Shown: positions 36,501 through 44,287, counted from the stretch's first letter. The stretch: 64,000 nt of DNA from Lysinibacillus cavernae (GCF_009724685.1 NZ_WMEF01000001.1:620001-684000); one strand, 5' to 3'. A program made the numbers and translations. The notes: a model not told the origin generated them from the sequence alone.

Positions 36501-37392
36501 CCTTGCTTTAAATCCTGGCTTTGTTGACCCTTCAAAATTTGCAGATACACGTAAACCAATTGCTGCTGAATTTGAATTCCAGGAAGAGCGTGTAGTCATT
36601 ATCGGAGCTCACTTAAATTCTAAAGGTGGAGACGGTTCACTTTGGGGACCAACACAGCCGCCAGTGTTAGAATCAGTAACGAAACGTCTTCAGCTTGCTC
36701 AAGCTATCAATGATTTTATCGATGAAGGACTTGCAATTAATCCGGATTTAAATTTCATAGTAGCAGGGGACATGAATGACTTTGAATTCACCCCAGCACT
36801 TGAAACATTAAAAGGTGATGTTTTAACGAATATGATAGATAAAGCCCCAGAAACAGACCGTTTTACGTACTTCTTCCAAGGGAACAATCAAGTGTTGGAT
36901 CATATTTTAGTTTCGAATAATCTTGCTGACGTTACGGATATTGACTTGATTCATATTAATGCGAACTTTACAGAAGCACAAGGCCGTGCATCGGATCATG
37001 ACCCAGTATTAGTTCAAATTGATTTGAAGGCAGGGAAAGAAGAAATACCAACACCAATAATACCTGAAAATGTATATAGCTTTAATAACTACAAAACAGG
37101 TAAATTAATAGTGAATCGCCCAAGTGTCTCGCTAACATTAGGGGAAAATACAATTATTAAAAATGGAATTGCAGTTTTTAGTGAATATGCGGAATTCCAC
37201 GGTGTTGGATTTGTAGACAAAACGGTAACAATCAGTCCCAAAAAAGGAAATGCGATTATTGATTTTAAAGGTACGAAAATTGGTGAAATTATTATCGAAG
37301 GAAAAAATGTAAAAGAAATTCGTAATTTACCTGCTGGAACGACTATAACGTATACTAAAGGGGCTTCGGCAGCGGAAATTGAGTTTAAGTAA
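33589..37392 (+). CDS. Large secreted nuclease/phosphatase-fold protein
   Basis: The 1267-residue protein has a signal peptide to about residue 31. Two OB-fold-like DUF6359-type regions (VQIQGTVTTTPGNWGSKAFY and its relatives) and two chitobiase C-terminal-like repeats at about 261-330 and 517-585 (AGTKVTLSTDTPNATIYYTT and ATIYYTVDGSTPTTAS) follow. An endonuclease/exonuclease/phosphatase domain spans about 840-1140. Its catalytic landmarks are all present: SYNVENF, LVEVQD, GAHLNSKGG, AGDMNDFEF, DHILVS and SDHDPVLV. A C-terminal beta domain resembles that of the upstream SLH protein in style. It is likely an extracellular DNase or phosphodiesterase that scavenges nucleotides; no SLH or LPXTG anchor is seen. 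Confidence 0.88.
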   Translation: MKKYEFNFVSKMALSFILVISMMLPYLSVVKAETTEAIGVEEAVNQFDSTSELTIAEARAAVGTDRTVQIQGTVTTTPGNWGSKAFYVQDESAGVYVYSSSAEAGSLTVGDIVKITGKTSLYNGEVQFNSPTIERISTGTAPAPQTVNLPIDDSIQGELITLENVKIKDLRSSGTSGTFEFKAVDAANNELLIRHDNRTGYQLSQFEADGFNNNDVITVTGIASIFNGTYQLKTLKAESFQLVLNYEPTQVANIKAFPATGEVYAGTKVTLSTDTPNATIYYTTDGSEPSTASEVNDAAAGIVVNKAMTIKAFATATGLNDSEMASFNYAVKEEPTVISITEARNKEVGQNVIISGIVTAKLETATAHIQDEDGAAIAIYPVDRLTANVGDRVTVQGQVAEYSGLKQLINISLVGMPVPSTIPEPHIIKSIEVAEDNESKLVTIKNVAITGSGQNFTGTDEVGTFAIYDKTRDSGLVSGKTYGEITGIVGQYTNHQLLPIRIIEDVTKVQDIKPSHVGGVTAGTKVTLSTMTEGATIYYTVDGSTPTTASTKYTGEILVNNPMTIKAVAVKEGLANSTIAIFIYEIIDTENATISDIQGASHISPYVDLTVNDVEGIVTFVINSTSFIMQEVESEFDGVKSTAIKVNKSAHNVVVGEIIKVSGNVKEEGGNSRLKDTQISATNITKTGTAAIPEALVIGKDLIPPTKIIDNDAFAIFDPQEDGIDFWESIEYMRTSFPDARVIGPIYNNDSPIVVPSTTNNTFNVNGGLNIAADDYNPEKIMLEGVAGKNYESGDRFNEALIGFVENFTDGYRLNTNKVFPEVTKANLQQEVTHLEPVADKLNVASYNVENFSNNLANTSNEKVARIAATFVNNMKSPDIITLVEVQDNDGQIDSGNADASESYMRLINAIKAAGGPAYDWIDVMPINNTVGGAPGGNIRVGYLYNPTRVSLVTGIKGVGDQANKWTADGSLALNPGFVDPSKFADTRKPIAAEFEFQEERVVIIGAHLNSKGGDGSLWGPTQPPVLESVTKRLQLAQAINDFIDEGLAINPDLNFIVAGDMNDFEFTPALETLKGDVLTNMIDKAPETDRFTYFFQGNNQVLDHILVSNNLADVTDIDLIHINANFTEAQGRASDHDPVLVQIDLKAGKEEIPTPIIPENVYSFNNYKTGKLIVNRPSVSLTLGENTIIKNGIAVFSEYAEFHGVGFVDKTVTISPKKGNAIIDFKGTKIGEIIIEGKNVKEIRNLPAGTTITYTKGASAAEIEFK

Positions 37393-37413
37393 TAACTAAT
37401 TGCAGTTTTTAGA

Positions 37414-37448
37414 GGAGCATCATTCACATAAAGAATGATGCTCCTTAA
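37414..37448 (+). terminator. Terminator after the nuclease gene
   Basis: A perfect 12-bp stem, GGAGCATCATTC (37414-37425) with GAATGATGCTCC (37433-37444), then TTAATTTT. Confidence 0.85.
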
Positions 37449-37487
37449 TTTTGAAAGAGATATAAGTTGAACTAACTATTTGAGAAT

Positions 37488-37530
37488 AACCACCTTAAAG
37501 TAATGGATGCTTTAGTGGAATAAGGTGGTT
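37488..37530. repeat. Second hairpin in the 37.4-37.7-kb gap
   Basis: AACCACCTTA (37488-37497) pairs with TAAGGTGGTT (37521-37530), with an inner AAAG/CTTT pairing. It has no run of T and no gene beside it. Confidence 0.5.
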
Positions 37531-37600
37531 TAGAATAATCAATCGTTTTTGGGAGACGCCTTTAAAACTAGTGTAAAGAGAAAATATAATTGCCCTATCC

Positions 37601-37640
37601 ATCTGTTTACTTATAAAAGAAGTAAGTGAACAGATTTTTT
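37601..37640 (+). terminator. Orphan terminator
   Basis: ATCTGTTTACTTA (37601-37613) pairs with TAAGTGAACAGAT (37623-37635) with one G-U, followed by TTTTT. No gene lies between it and the hairpin 70 bases upstream, so it may mark a lost gene or provide insulation before the iron-regulated gene. Confidence 0.6.
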
Positions 37641-37691
37641 GTCTGGTATAAATATTGACATTTATCCAAATAAATTGTTGCGTTTTTTTCA

Positions 37692-37745
37692 TTGTTTCAC
37701 CCTTTCATACAAACTATAATAACTTTGTAAATGATAATCATTTTC
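37692..37745 (+). promoter_or_regulatory. Fur-boxed promoter of the second siderophore-binding protein
   Basis: TTGTTT (37692-37697), 17 bases, TATAAT (37715-37720), then a Fur-like 19-mer at 37727-37745 (16 of 19 matches to the consensus, core ATGATAATCATTTTC) over the likely transcription start. Confidence 0.75.
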
Positions 37746-37777
37746 ATTTAAAGGTAAAAAGGAAAGGGGTAATAAAT

Positions 37778-38773
37778 GTGAAAAAGCTTCTACGAAAGCA
37801 AATTATACTATGGGGAGGGAGTTTCCTTCTGTTGCTGTTGATATTATCAGCATGCAATTCTAATGGCAACGCATCTGATACGCAGGAAAAGGAAAACGAG
37901 AAAACAGCTCAATCTGATGTGCAAGCAGAGAAAAGTGAGACAACAGTTCAATATACGACGATTACAGGCGAACAAGTTGAAATACCTGCAGATCCAAAGC
38001 GAGTGGTTTATATTGGTCAGACGACTGGTGATTTCTTGGCGATGAATATTCCAGTTGTTGGAAATAATATTCCTCAAGATCCTGCTAGTTACTATGGAGA
38101 TAAACTTGAAGGAATCGTTGATATTGGAAATCCTGCTAACTTAGAGACGATTCTGACTTTAAAACCTGATCTGATTATTAATGGTTATTACAAGGCGGAT
38201 CCAAATCTAAACGAAGAATTGTCAAAAATCGCTACTACGATTCCCTTCAATCCAGCTCTTCCTTATACAGAACGTGTAAAGGAGATGGGGAATATCTTGG
38301 GTAAACAGGAGGAAGTAGCTCAATTGATTGCTAAGTTTGAAACACAGTCTAAAGAAATGTTTGCTAAGCTTCAATTAGCAGAAGGGGAGACCGCAACAGT
38401 ATTCTACCAGTTAGGTAAAATGCTTTATGTTATGGGCGATCGTAACTTTGGTGCCATTATATATGGAGAAAATGGTTTTGCCGTCCCACCAGCTGTACAG
38501 AAGAATATTATTGATGTAGAAGGTGTATCTTTCCTTGAAGTTTCCGAAGAGGTACTTCCAGAGTTTGCTGGTGATCATTTGTTTGTAATTGTACAAGAGG
38601 ATGATGAAAGTGAAGCAGAAGCTGATCGACTGCTACAAAGCCCGATATGGGGAACTTTGCCTGCAGTCAAAAAGGGAAATGTTTATGTTGTACCTAATGG
38701 ATGGAATACAGATAATTTATTAGCTTTGGAGCAATTGTATAAAAAGTTACCAGAATGGATGCACAAACAGTAA
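37778..38773 (+). CDS. Iron-siderophore ABC transporter substrate-binding lipoprotein
   Basis: The frame opens far upstream, but the real start is GTG at 37778 after GGAAAGGGG. An earlier start would translate through the Fur box. The 331-residue product has lipobox LILSAC (Cys about 26), a Glu/Lys-rich linker, and the FecB/FhuD fold with TTITGEQVEIPADPKRVVYI, ETILTLKPDLIINGYY and a C-terminal NAVKKG-like AVKKGNVYVVPNGW. The AraC-type fusion regulator 140 bases downstream carries its own binding domain of this fold. Confidence 0.9.
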   Translation: MKKLLRKQIILWGGSFLLLLLILSACNSNGNASDTQEKENEKTAQSDVQAEKSETTVQYTTITGEQVEIPADPKRVVYIGQTTGDFLAMNIPVVGNNIPQDPASYYGDKLEGIVDIGNPANLETILTLKPDLIINGYYKADPNLNEELSKIATTIPFNPALPYTERVKEMGNILGKQEEVAQLIAKFETQSKEMFAKLQLAEGETATVFYQLGKMLYVMGDRNFGAIIYGENGFAVPPAVQKNIIDVEGVSFLEVSEEVLPEFAGDHLFVIVQEDDESEAEADRLLQSPIWGTLPAVKKGNVYVVPNGWNTDNLLALEQLYKKLPEWMHKQ

Positions 38774-38872
38774 AAAATGTATTTGCCCAATCGATTTTTT
38801 AAACCGTTTGTATTCTACAATAGCACATACTCGAACAATAGTTGATAGAGGGTCATTATATGTTACAATAAC

Positions 38873-38891
38873 GATAATGAGAATCATTTTC
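38873..38891 (+). promoter_or_regulatory. Fur box before the Btr-like regulator
   Basis: GATAATGAGAATCATTTTC matches the Fur consensus at 17 of 19 positions and ends 19 bases before the ATG. Confidence 0.75.
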
Positions 38892-38910
38892 AATAGTTGG
38901 AGAGTTGCTT

Positions 38911-40572
38911 ATGAATCTAGCACCCCTATATATTAGGCTACAACATTATGATCGATTTCAAGTTGATCAGATAATGCCAGCTAGTAGCCACAATGAGGGA
39001 ATAAATGATAATGAAACAAATTTATGCACATTATTGATAGCACTCAGTCATGGCATACGACTGTATGTAGATAAAATGGCTATCGATCTACAACAAGGAA
39101 GCTGCATTCTAGTTTTACCTGTACAACGCTACATAGTTGAACCAAGAAACAAAGAGACACAGCTTGCGCGCTTTACTTTTGAAACCTTTGAAGTTGAAGG
39201 AATGTCTTTGAACCGGGTTGCTCATCCACCCTTGCTTTGTGGTTATCCCTATCATCTATTATTTTCTCAAGTCAAACAGATATTAGGAAATGAAGCATGG
39301 ATAAATAATCAATTTTGCTCCTCTCTATCCACATCAGAAATGGCGATGATGCAAGGTAGACTTCAGCTGATACTAGGGTTGATGGCTCAGTTAGATGAGC
39401 AAGCTACCCAGTTGCAGAACAAAGACAAGATAAAATTAGTTCAACAAACTGTACAGTACATAGAACAGCATTATGATGAGGACTTGTCAGTAGAACAACT
39501 GGCTAACATGGCTGGAATGGTCAGATGGCAATATAGTCAAAAGTTTAAGACATTGACTGGCAAAAAGCCAAATGATTATTTGGTCCAGTTACGTATAGAA
39601 CATGCAAAGGAGCTTTTGTGTAATTCCACCGAGCCATTGAGCAAAATAGCTAGACAAATTGGGTTTAAGGATGAATACTATTTCAGTCGGTGCTTTCATA
39701 AATTAACTGGAAACACCCCACGTGAATATGCAAACATTCATCTTCATGCGCAGCAAAGAACCGTTATCGATTCACTGGGCAGAAAGATTCATGTTCCTAC
39801 AGGTGCAACACGTATTGTGACTGATGGTAAATTTACACTTGGGGAATTACTCGTTCTAGGCATCTCCCCTATAGGAGCGGCCATCTCTATCATGGGAGAT
39901 AACGTGGTTTATCATAATAGGCTGCGAAATATTCATAGTATCGGGTGTTGGGCAGATCCAGATAAAATAGCACCGCTGCAGCCTGAATTCATATTGCTTA
40001 GCTATTATCCACAAGATTTGCAGGAACTGGATGCACTTGCTCCAACTGTGGTACTGGACAAGAAGTTTAGACTATTTGAACGGTTACGCTATATCGCTAA
40101 ACTAGTTGAACGAGGTAAAGAGGCGGAGAAGTGGATTACTACATATGAGAACAAAGTAAGATTGGTACGTAGGCAATTAGCCGATGCTTATGTTGCTGGG
40201 GAGATGGCTACGGTTTATCTCAAGTTAGGTGCAAAATTTTATGTTATGTGTCAGACCGGGTTGGCTGCCAGCTTGTATGAATCTCTTGGTTTTCGCCCCA
40301 CTCCCAAAGTAATGCAGCTAATTGAGCAAGGGCAAGCATGGATAGAAATTCAGCAACACCAAGTAAATCACTATGCTGGAGAGCGTAATTTTATCTTGGC
40401 TTCTCCCCAAGAATTACAAACTATTACTCACTGTCCACAGATCGCCACTTTAGCCGAGTTAACTCCCAGTAAGACTCATTTCGTAGATTTTACATGGAAT
40501 CATTGTGATCCTATTACACGTGAGCGGTTGTTAGATGTGTTACCGTCTATTTTTAAGAAGAAAACGATGTAA
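38911..40572 (+). CDS. AraC-type regulator fused to a siderophore-binding domain (Btr-like)
   Basis: I start at ATG 38911 (GGAGAG 6 bases before; TTG 38905 only adds two residues), giving 553 residues. The N-terminal 160 residues form an AraC sensor-like part, the double helix-turn-helix is at about 175-275 (LSVEQLANMAGMVRWQYSQK, IARQIGFKDEYYFSRCFHKL), and the C-terminal 270 residues have a FecB/FhuD binding fold (IDSLGRKIHVPTGATRIVTD) with no signal peptide. Bacillus Btr has the same plan and activates siderophore uptake when it binds bacillibactin. Here it probably senses an intracellular siderophore and activates the upstream binding-protein gene or another uptake operon. Confidence 0.88.
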   Translation: MNLAPLYIRLQHYDRFQVDQIMPASSHNEGINDNETNLCTLLIALSHGIRLYVDKMAIDLQQGSCILVLPVQRYIVEPRNKETQLARFTFETFEVEGMSLNRVAHPPLLCGYPYHLLFSQVKQILGNEAWINNQFCSSLSTSEMAMMQGRLQLILGLMAQLDEQATQLQNKDKIKLVQQTVQYIEQHYDEDLSVEQLANMAGMVRWQYSQKFKTLTGKKPNDYLVQLRIEHAKELLCNSTEPLSKIARQIGFKDEYYFSRCFHKLTGNTPREYANIHLHAQQRTVIDSLGRKIHVPTGATRIVTDGKFTLGELLVLGISPIGAAISIMGDNVVYHNRLRNIHSIGCWADPDKIAPLQPEFILLSYYPQDLQELDALAPTVVLDKKFRLFERLRYIAKLVERGKEAEKWITTYENKVRLVRRQLADAYVAGEMATVYLKLGAKFYVMCQTGLAASLYESLGFRPTPKVMQLIEQGQAWIEIQQHQVNHYAGERNFILASPQELQTITHCPQIATLAELTPSKTHFVDFTWNHCDPITRERLLDVLPSIFKKKTM

Positions 40573-40659
40573 TTAGTAATTTTTCCTCCCAAAAGGTACA
40601 CACCAAATATGTTGAGTTTTTGTCTGTCTATTTAACATTAAAGATTGACAACATAATAA

Positions 40660-40698
40660 AAATCATCTCTTAGTTATACTTTGAGGTGATTTTTTTTG
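40660..40698 (+). terminator. Terminator after the Btr-like gene
   Basis: AAATCATCTC pairs with GAGGTGATTT (one G-U), followed by a run of T, about 85 bases past the stop. Nothing else is recognisable between it and the next gene. Confidence 0.6.
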
Positions 40699-40861
40699 AT
40701 GCTAGTAGTTTCACTTGAGATAAACTTTGCTTAAATTAATGGAGCAGGAAAGTTACACAAAGTTATTCTTTAAATCGGAACTTTTACCAATATATACCGT
40801 TAAATTTACATGTGGAGAAATGTTACAGAATCTGTAGTTTATTATGAAAGGGGAAGTAGAA

Positions 40862-41293
40862 GTGTTGAAAAAAACTATAATTTCAGGAATTGTATTTACT
40901 TCAATTTTGTTAGTTGGGTGTAATGGAGAGGAGAAAGGAGGACAATTAATAGAAAGCGAGCAGGAAGCAGTAGTTGCTCCGGCAAATGAGGGAAATGATG
41001 AATTAAAGTTATTATCAGAATTAAAAAATGAAATAATAGTATCTATTACAGAACAATCGGAACTTGATAGTGAGTCAATAGCCATAATGGTAGATGGTAA
41101 TCCTTTTAAAGAAATGACTATTTCAGTAAGTTTCCCGAAGGATGTAAAAGTTGATGATACGATGATTCAACAAATAATTGAAGATTCTATAAAGAAAGTT
41201 TCTGAAACAGAAAACGTAACAATTAGCGAAGAAAATATAAAAATAAAAATTGAGACATACAGAGAAGTTCTTAAAGGATACAATCAACCTTAA
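40862..41293 (+). CDS. Small lipoprotein of unknown function
   Basis: GTG 40862 or TTG 40865 is the likely start (AAAGGGGAA upstream). An ATG at 40844 would place the ribosome site inside the gene. The 143-residue product has lipobox ILLVGC (Cys about 20), an acidic linker, then about 100 residues with strands and helices (VDGNPFKEMTISVSFPKDVK). It is not recognised. It appears to be a single-gene unit on the outer membrane face. Confidence 0.75.
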   Translation: MLKKTIISGIVFTSILLVGCNGEEKGGQLIESEQEAVVAPANEGNDELKLLSELKNEIIVSITEQSELDSESIAIMVDGNPFKEMTISVSFPKDVKVDDTMIQQIIEDSIKKVSETENVTISEENIKIKIETYREVLKGYNQP

Positions 41294-41397
41294 AGGTACA
41301 GTTACTTTATAAGATTGTGAAAAAATGTACTTAAACAATTGGGTGTTAGTTGAATAATGTAAAGTGATGAAAATAACGTTTTTAATTTTAAAAGTTC

Positions 41398-41443
41398 AAA
41401 TAAGTATGACTCCATCTAAATTTAGGATGGGGTTATACTTATT
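41398..41443 (+). terminator. Terminator after the small lipoprotein gene
   Basis: AAATAAGTATGACTCCATC pairs with GATGGGGTTATACTTATTT with two weak positions. The remaining gap to 41780 holds only a 6-codon ORF with a good ribosome site (ATG 41497, AAAGGAG) and no gene I can name. Confidence 0.6.
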
Positions 41444-41802
41444 TAATTTTGAATGCAAGATACCTTTCTACAATGTAACAATAAAGGAGTTTAAAAATGA
41501 ATTCTTTTACTCTATGAGCGTTTATACATTTTCATCGTAATGAGAGTAGACTTAGTTTATAGGGTCATTGATACGTTTACCCTCTTTACATGTACCCAAG
41601 TATATTTATTGCACTTCATAATTTACTTCTCCTAAAAATGAATCTTTATTATAAAAGTTATAGCTAAAATATTACTTAGTATGTACCTTTAATGGAATAT
41701 AGTTACTGAATGTTTTTGATGTTAACTCAAAGCTCCATATAATTAACGATGCAGGTTAGTTGAATAATATATCTTTCATCTGTTTTATTGTATGCCGGCT
41801 CA

Positions 41803-41811
41803 TGTTATAAT
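41803..41811 (+). promoter_or_regulatory. Extended -10 promoter of the small zinc-ribbon gene
   Basis: TGTTATAAT (41803-41811) is an extended -10 (TGnTATAAT). No convincing -35 lies 17 bases upstream. Confidence 0.45.
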
Positions 41812-41895
41812 GAGGAACTTAAGATAAGTAATACCTTTTTTATAACGGATGCCAAGAAAAGCCTCCGCAACAATAAAATATGGAGGTGTAAGAAA

Positions 41896-42105
41896 ATGAA
41901 TAAACGTTGGACGATTGATAAAATTCAAGAATTTGTTGAGAACAATTCAGAAAGTAAGTTGCTAACGACGGAATACCACGGTTTTTCTCAAAAATTACTA
42001 TTTAAATGTGCATGTGGTAGTAACTTTGAAAAAACTTTTACGAAATTTAAAAATAAAAACCAAAGAAAATGTGATGTATGCCAACCGCCAAAAGAGTCAC
42101 GCTAA
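41896..42105 (+). CDS. Small zinc-ribbon-like protein
   Basis: The start is ATG 41896, after GGAGGTGT 7 bases upstream. The frame opening at 41788 lies in the promoter. The 69-residue product ends with FKCACGSNFEKTFTKFKNKN and CDVC, which gives two Cys pairs (CACG and CDVC) in a zinc-ribbon arrangement, in a Lys/Arg-rich protein. This resembles the short nucleic-acid-binding modules seen in phage and homing-endonuclease accessory proteins. Function unknown. A strong bidirectional hairpin follows. Confidence 0.6.
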   Translation: MNKRWTIDKIQEFVENNSESKLLTTEYHGFSQKLLFKCACGSNFEKTFTKFKNKNQRKCDVCQPPKESR

Positions 42106-42156
42106 ACGCATAGCAGAAACGTATCATCAAGAGCTAAATCAAAAAACGTTATAAAA

Positions 42157-42203
42157 AAAGGAGTGATACCTATTTGTCATTGACTAATAGGTATCACTCC
42201 TTT
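42157..42203. terminator. Strong bidirectional terminator
   Basis: A perfect 18-bp stem, AAAGGAGTGATACCTATT (42157-42174) with its complement at 42186-42203, around an 11-base loop, with A and T on the flanks. It separates the zinc-ribbon gene from the convergent VOC gene. Confidence 0.9.
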
Positions 42204-42296
42204 ACTTCTTGTTCAACAATCGCACCATGTAATTGAATAAGAATTTCCTTCAAATATATTTACTTCAGTAAAGGCTTTTTATAAAACGTCCTTTAC

Positions 42297-42749
42297 TTAT
42301 TTATTGCCAAGTTGTTCCGCCAAACCGATTAGAAGTCCTTCGATGCCACGAATGTAGCAGAGTCGATACGAGTCCTCGTACTGAACCACTTCGCCAACGA
42401 GCTGAGCGCCATACTTAGTGAGTCTGGAAACCATTTCGTCAATGTCTTCAACGGTAAACATGACGCGTAGATAACCAAGGGCGTTTACAGGAGCAGTCCG
42501 GTGATCTGATATAGTAGGTGGGGTCAGAAAACGTGAAAGTTCAAGTCGGCTGTGGCCATCTGGGGTAACCATCATAGCAATCTCTACGCACTGAGCACCC
42601 AATCCGGTTACGCGACCAGCCCATTCGCCTTCGACAGTGGCTCGCCCTTCGAGGCTCAAACCAATTTCCTCGAAGAAAGAGATTGCGTCATCAAGGGATT
42701 CTACAACGATGCCGACATTGTCCATTCTTAGTAATTTGTTTTTTTCCAT
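42297..42749 (-). CDS. VOC (glyoxalase/dioxygenase superfamily) protein
   Basis: The 150-residue protein has two beta-alpha-beta-beta-beta units: MDNVGIVVESLDDAISFFEE at the N-terminus and LRVMFTVEDIDEMVSRLTKY in the second half. Metal-ligand positions are not clear: a Glu in the VEIAMM strand and another near the C-terminus could serve. The function may be a lyase, or binding and resistance to a small molecule. The coding stretch is visibly richer in G+C than its neighbours (32 of 60 bases in 42361-42420), which fits acquisition from another lineage. A GGAGAT-like site precedes the ATG. Confidence 0.8.
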   Translation of the reverse strand: MEKNKLLRMDNVGIVVESLDDAISFFEEIGLSLEGRATVEGEWAGRVTGLGAQCVEIAMMVTPDGHSRLELSRFLTPPTISDHRTAPVNALGYLRVMFTVEDIDEMVSRLTKYGAQLVGEVVQYEDSYRLCYIRGIEGLLIGLAEQLGNK

Positions 42750-42961
42750 AATCGTATCTCCTTATGTGTAAAAATTTATTATCTGATCATCTTCATCATT
42801 ATTCTATTAAAAAGTGACAAATTCCTTCTAAACAAAAACACCTTGTCACAGTATAGGATAATAAAGTTATTTCAAACCTAATTCAAAGAACTTAATTTTC
42901 AACCTTTTTGTTTTTTTTGTGTCAACCTGCTTGGATTATTAATGAAATATCGTGGACAAAC

Positions 42962-43000
42962 AAAAGCCAAACCCTTGATATATCAGGTTTTGGCTTTTTT
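42962..43000 (+). terminator. Unassigned terminator in the VOC-EamA gap
   Basis: AAAAGCCAAACC pairs with GGTTTTGGCTTTT and ends in six T. It follows no intact plus-strand gene. A short open stretch just before it (LLGLLMKYRGQTKAK) could be a vanished gene's end. Confidence 0.6.
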
Positions 43001-43104
43001 ACTATTTCCGTAAATTGACTTTCTTTCACCCAGGAGATTCGTTTTTGTAATCCATTATTACCGAAAAAAAGATTGTAAAATAACAATCAGTGATTTATAT
43101 TGGA

Positions 43105-43141
43105 GATTATGATTTTTTTTCAAAATCTCAAAATCATAATC
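43105..43141. repeat. Perfect 12-bp inverted repeat before the EamA gene
   Basis: GATTATGATTTT (43105-43116) and AAAATCATAATC (43130-43141) flank a 13-base loop that itself can pair part of the stem (GAGATT with AATCTC). It ends 42 bases before the ATG, where an operator or leader structure would sit. Confidence 0.45.
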
Positions 43142-43182
43142 GAAATTCAATTTATATAAAAGTTATAAGAGGGAAGTGAAAA

Positions 43183-44124
43183 ATGAAGATGTATCTTTAT
43201 CCCCTATTAGTAGTTATTGCAGCTAGTAGTTTTGGTATCGTTTCAACTATCATAAAACTGGCAATGCGTAGTGGTTTTTCTGTCTCTGAGGCAGTGACAA
43301 GTCAGTTTTTTATAGGCTTTTGTATAGCAGTATGTATCTTCATCGTTACAAACAGATCAAAACTAAGCTTTAACGGCGTTAAAATCCTTTTATTTGCAGG
43401 CATTTTAACAGGATTAACAAATATTTTATATGGTCATTCTTTGAACTTTTTGCCTGCTTCTTTAGCAGTTGTACTATTGTTTCAATTTACATGGATCGGT
43501 ATGTTGATTTCTTGTATCACAAAGCGACAATTTCCAAGCAGAATTGAATTAATATCGTTAATCATATTGGTAGCTGGAACAATACCAGCAGCTGGTATAA
43601 TTGATGTTGATTTATCCCAAATACCTTTACAGGGGTGGTTATGGGGGTTAGCAGCTGCTCTTTGTTATTCCTTATTTTTATACGTGAATGGAAAATCAAC
43701 TGCAAGTATGACAACCTCTAACCGTTTAGTTTTGGTTTCTTTCTTTGCTTTCACGATTACAGCGGTTTTTCAGTCTCCAGAAATTATTTGGAATGGTACT
43801 TTGTTTAACGAAGGGCTTTGGATATATGGATTGGCATTAGGATTATTTGGCATGATCATACCTGTTTTCCTATTCACTATTGCAGTTCCTAAAGTTGGTT
43901 TAGGTATGTCATCAATATTAAGTGCTGTTGAATTGCCAATCGCGGTGATGGTATCTGTCATCCTATTAAGCGAAACGGTTACAACTTTGCAAATAGCAGG
44001 AATCGTAACGATTGTTATCGGTATAAGTTTACCAACAATACTAGATAAAGATGGCTTGTTAAAAAACGTCAAAACTAAATACAAAAAATCCAGCAAAGAA
44101 GTAGCAAAAGGATCTTCGATATGA
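43183..44124 (+). CDS. EamA/DMT-family transporter
   Basis: The 313-residue protein has 10 membrane helices in two EamA repeats: SSFGIVSTIIKLAMRSGFSV in the first, and GLGMSSILSAVELPIAVMVS with LSETVTTLQIAGIVTIVIGI near the end of the second. The C-terminal tail is Lys-rich. GAGGGAAGTGAAAA precedes the ATG. The substrate is unknown. EamA proteins include metabolite exporters and, in other bacteria, the exporter of opine metallophores; the metallophore genes here are 12 kb away, so a link is not supported. Confidence 0.88.
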   Translation: MKMYLYPLLVVIAASSFGIVSTIIKLAMRSGFSVSEAVTSQFFIGFCIAVCIFIVTNRSKLSFNGVKILLFAGILTGLTNILYGHSLNFLPASLAVVLLFQFTWIGMLISCITKRQFPSRIELISLIILVAGTIPAAGIIDVDLSQIPLQGWLWGLAAALCYSLFLYVNGKSTASMTTSNRLVLVSFFAFTITAVFQSPEIIWNGTLFNEGLWIYGLALGLFGMIIPVFLFTIAVPKVGLGMSSILSAVELPIAVMVSVILLSETVTTLQIAGIVTIVIGISLPTILDKDGLLKNVKTKYKKSSKEVAKGSSI

Positions 44125-44134
44125 AGATCCTTTT
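44106..44134 (+). terminator. Terminator overlapping the EamA stop codon
   Basis: AAAAGGATCTTC (44106-44117) pairs perfectly with GAAGATCCTTTT (44123-44134). The stop codon lies inside the stem. Confidence 0.85.
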
Positions 44135-44287
44135 CCATGGAAGGTCTTCTAATGAAAGAAAAACTATGAAAATAGTTAAGTATTTAAAAGATAGTTTTCG
44201 GTACCCCAGTTGTATGAATCAAATGAATCAAGACAACCTTTTTAGGGTTACACTACGAATGATCTCTTTACAGTCAAGTTGAAGCAA

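Noticed and set aside
43183-44124. EamA protein as exporter of the cntLM metallophore
   Set aside because: It is 12 kb away with its own promoter and terminator and intervening unrelated operons; family membership alone is not enough.
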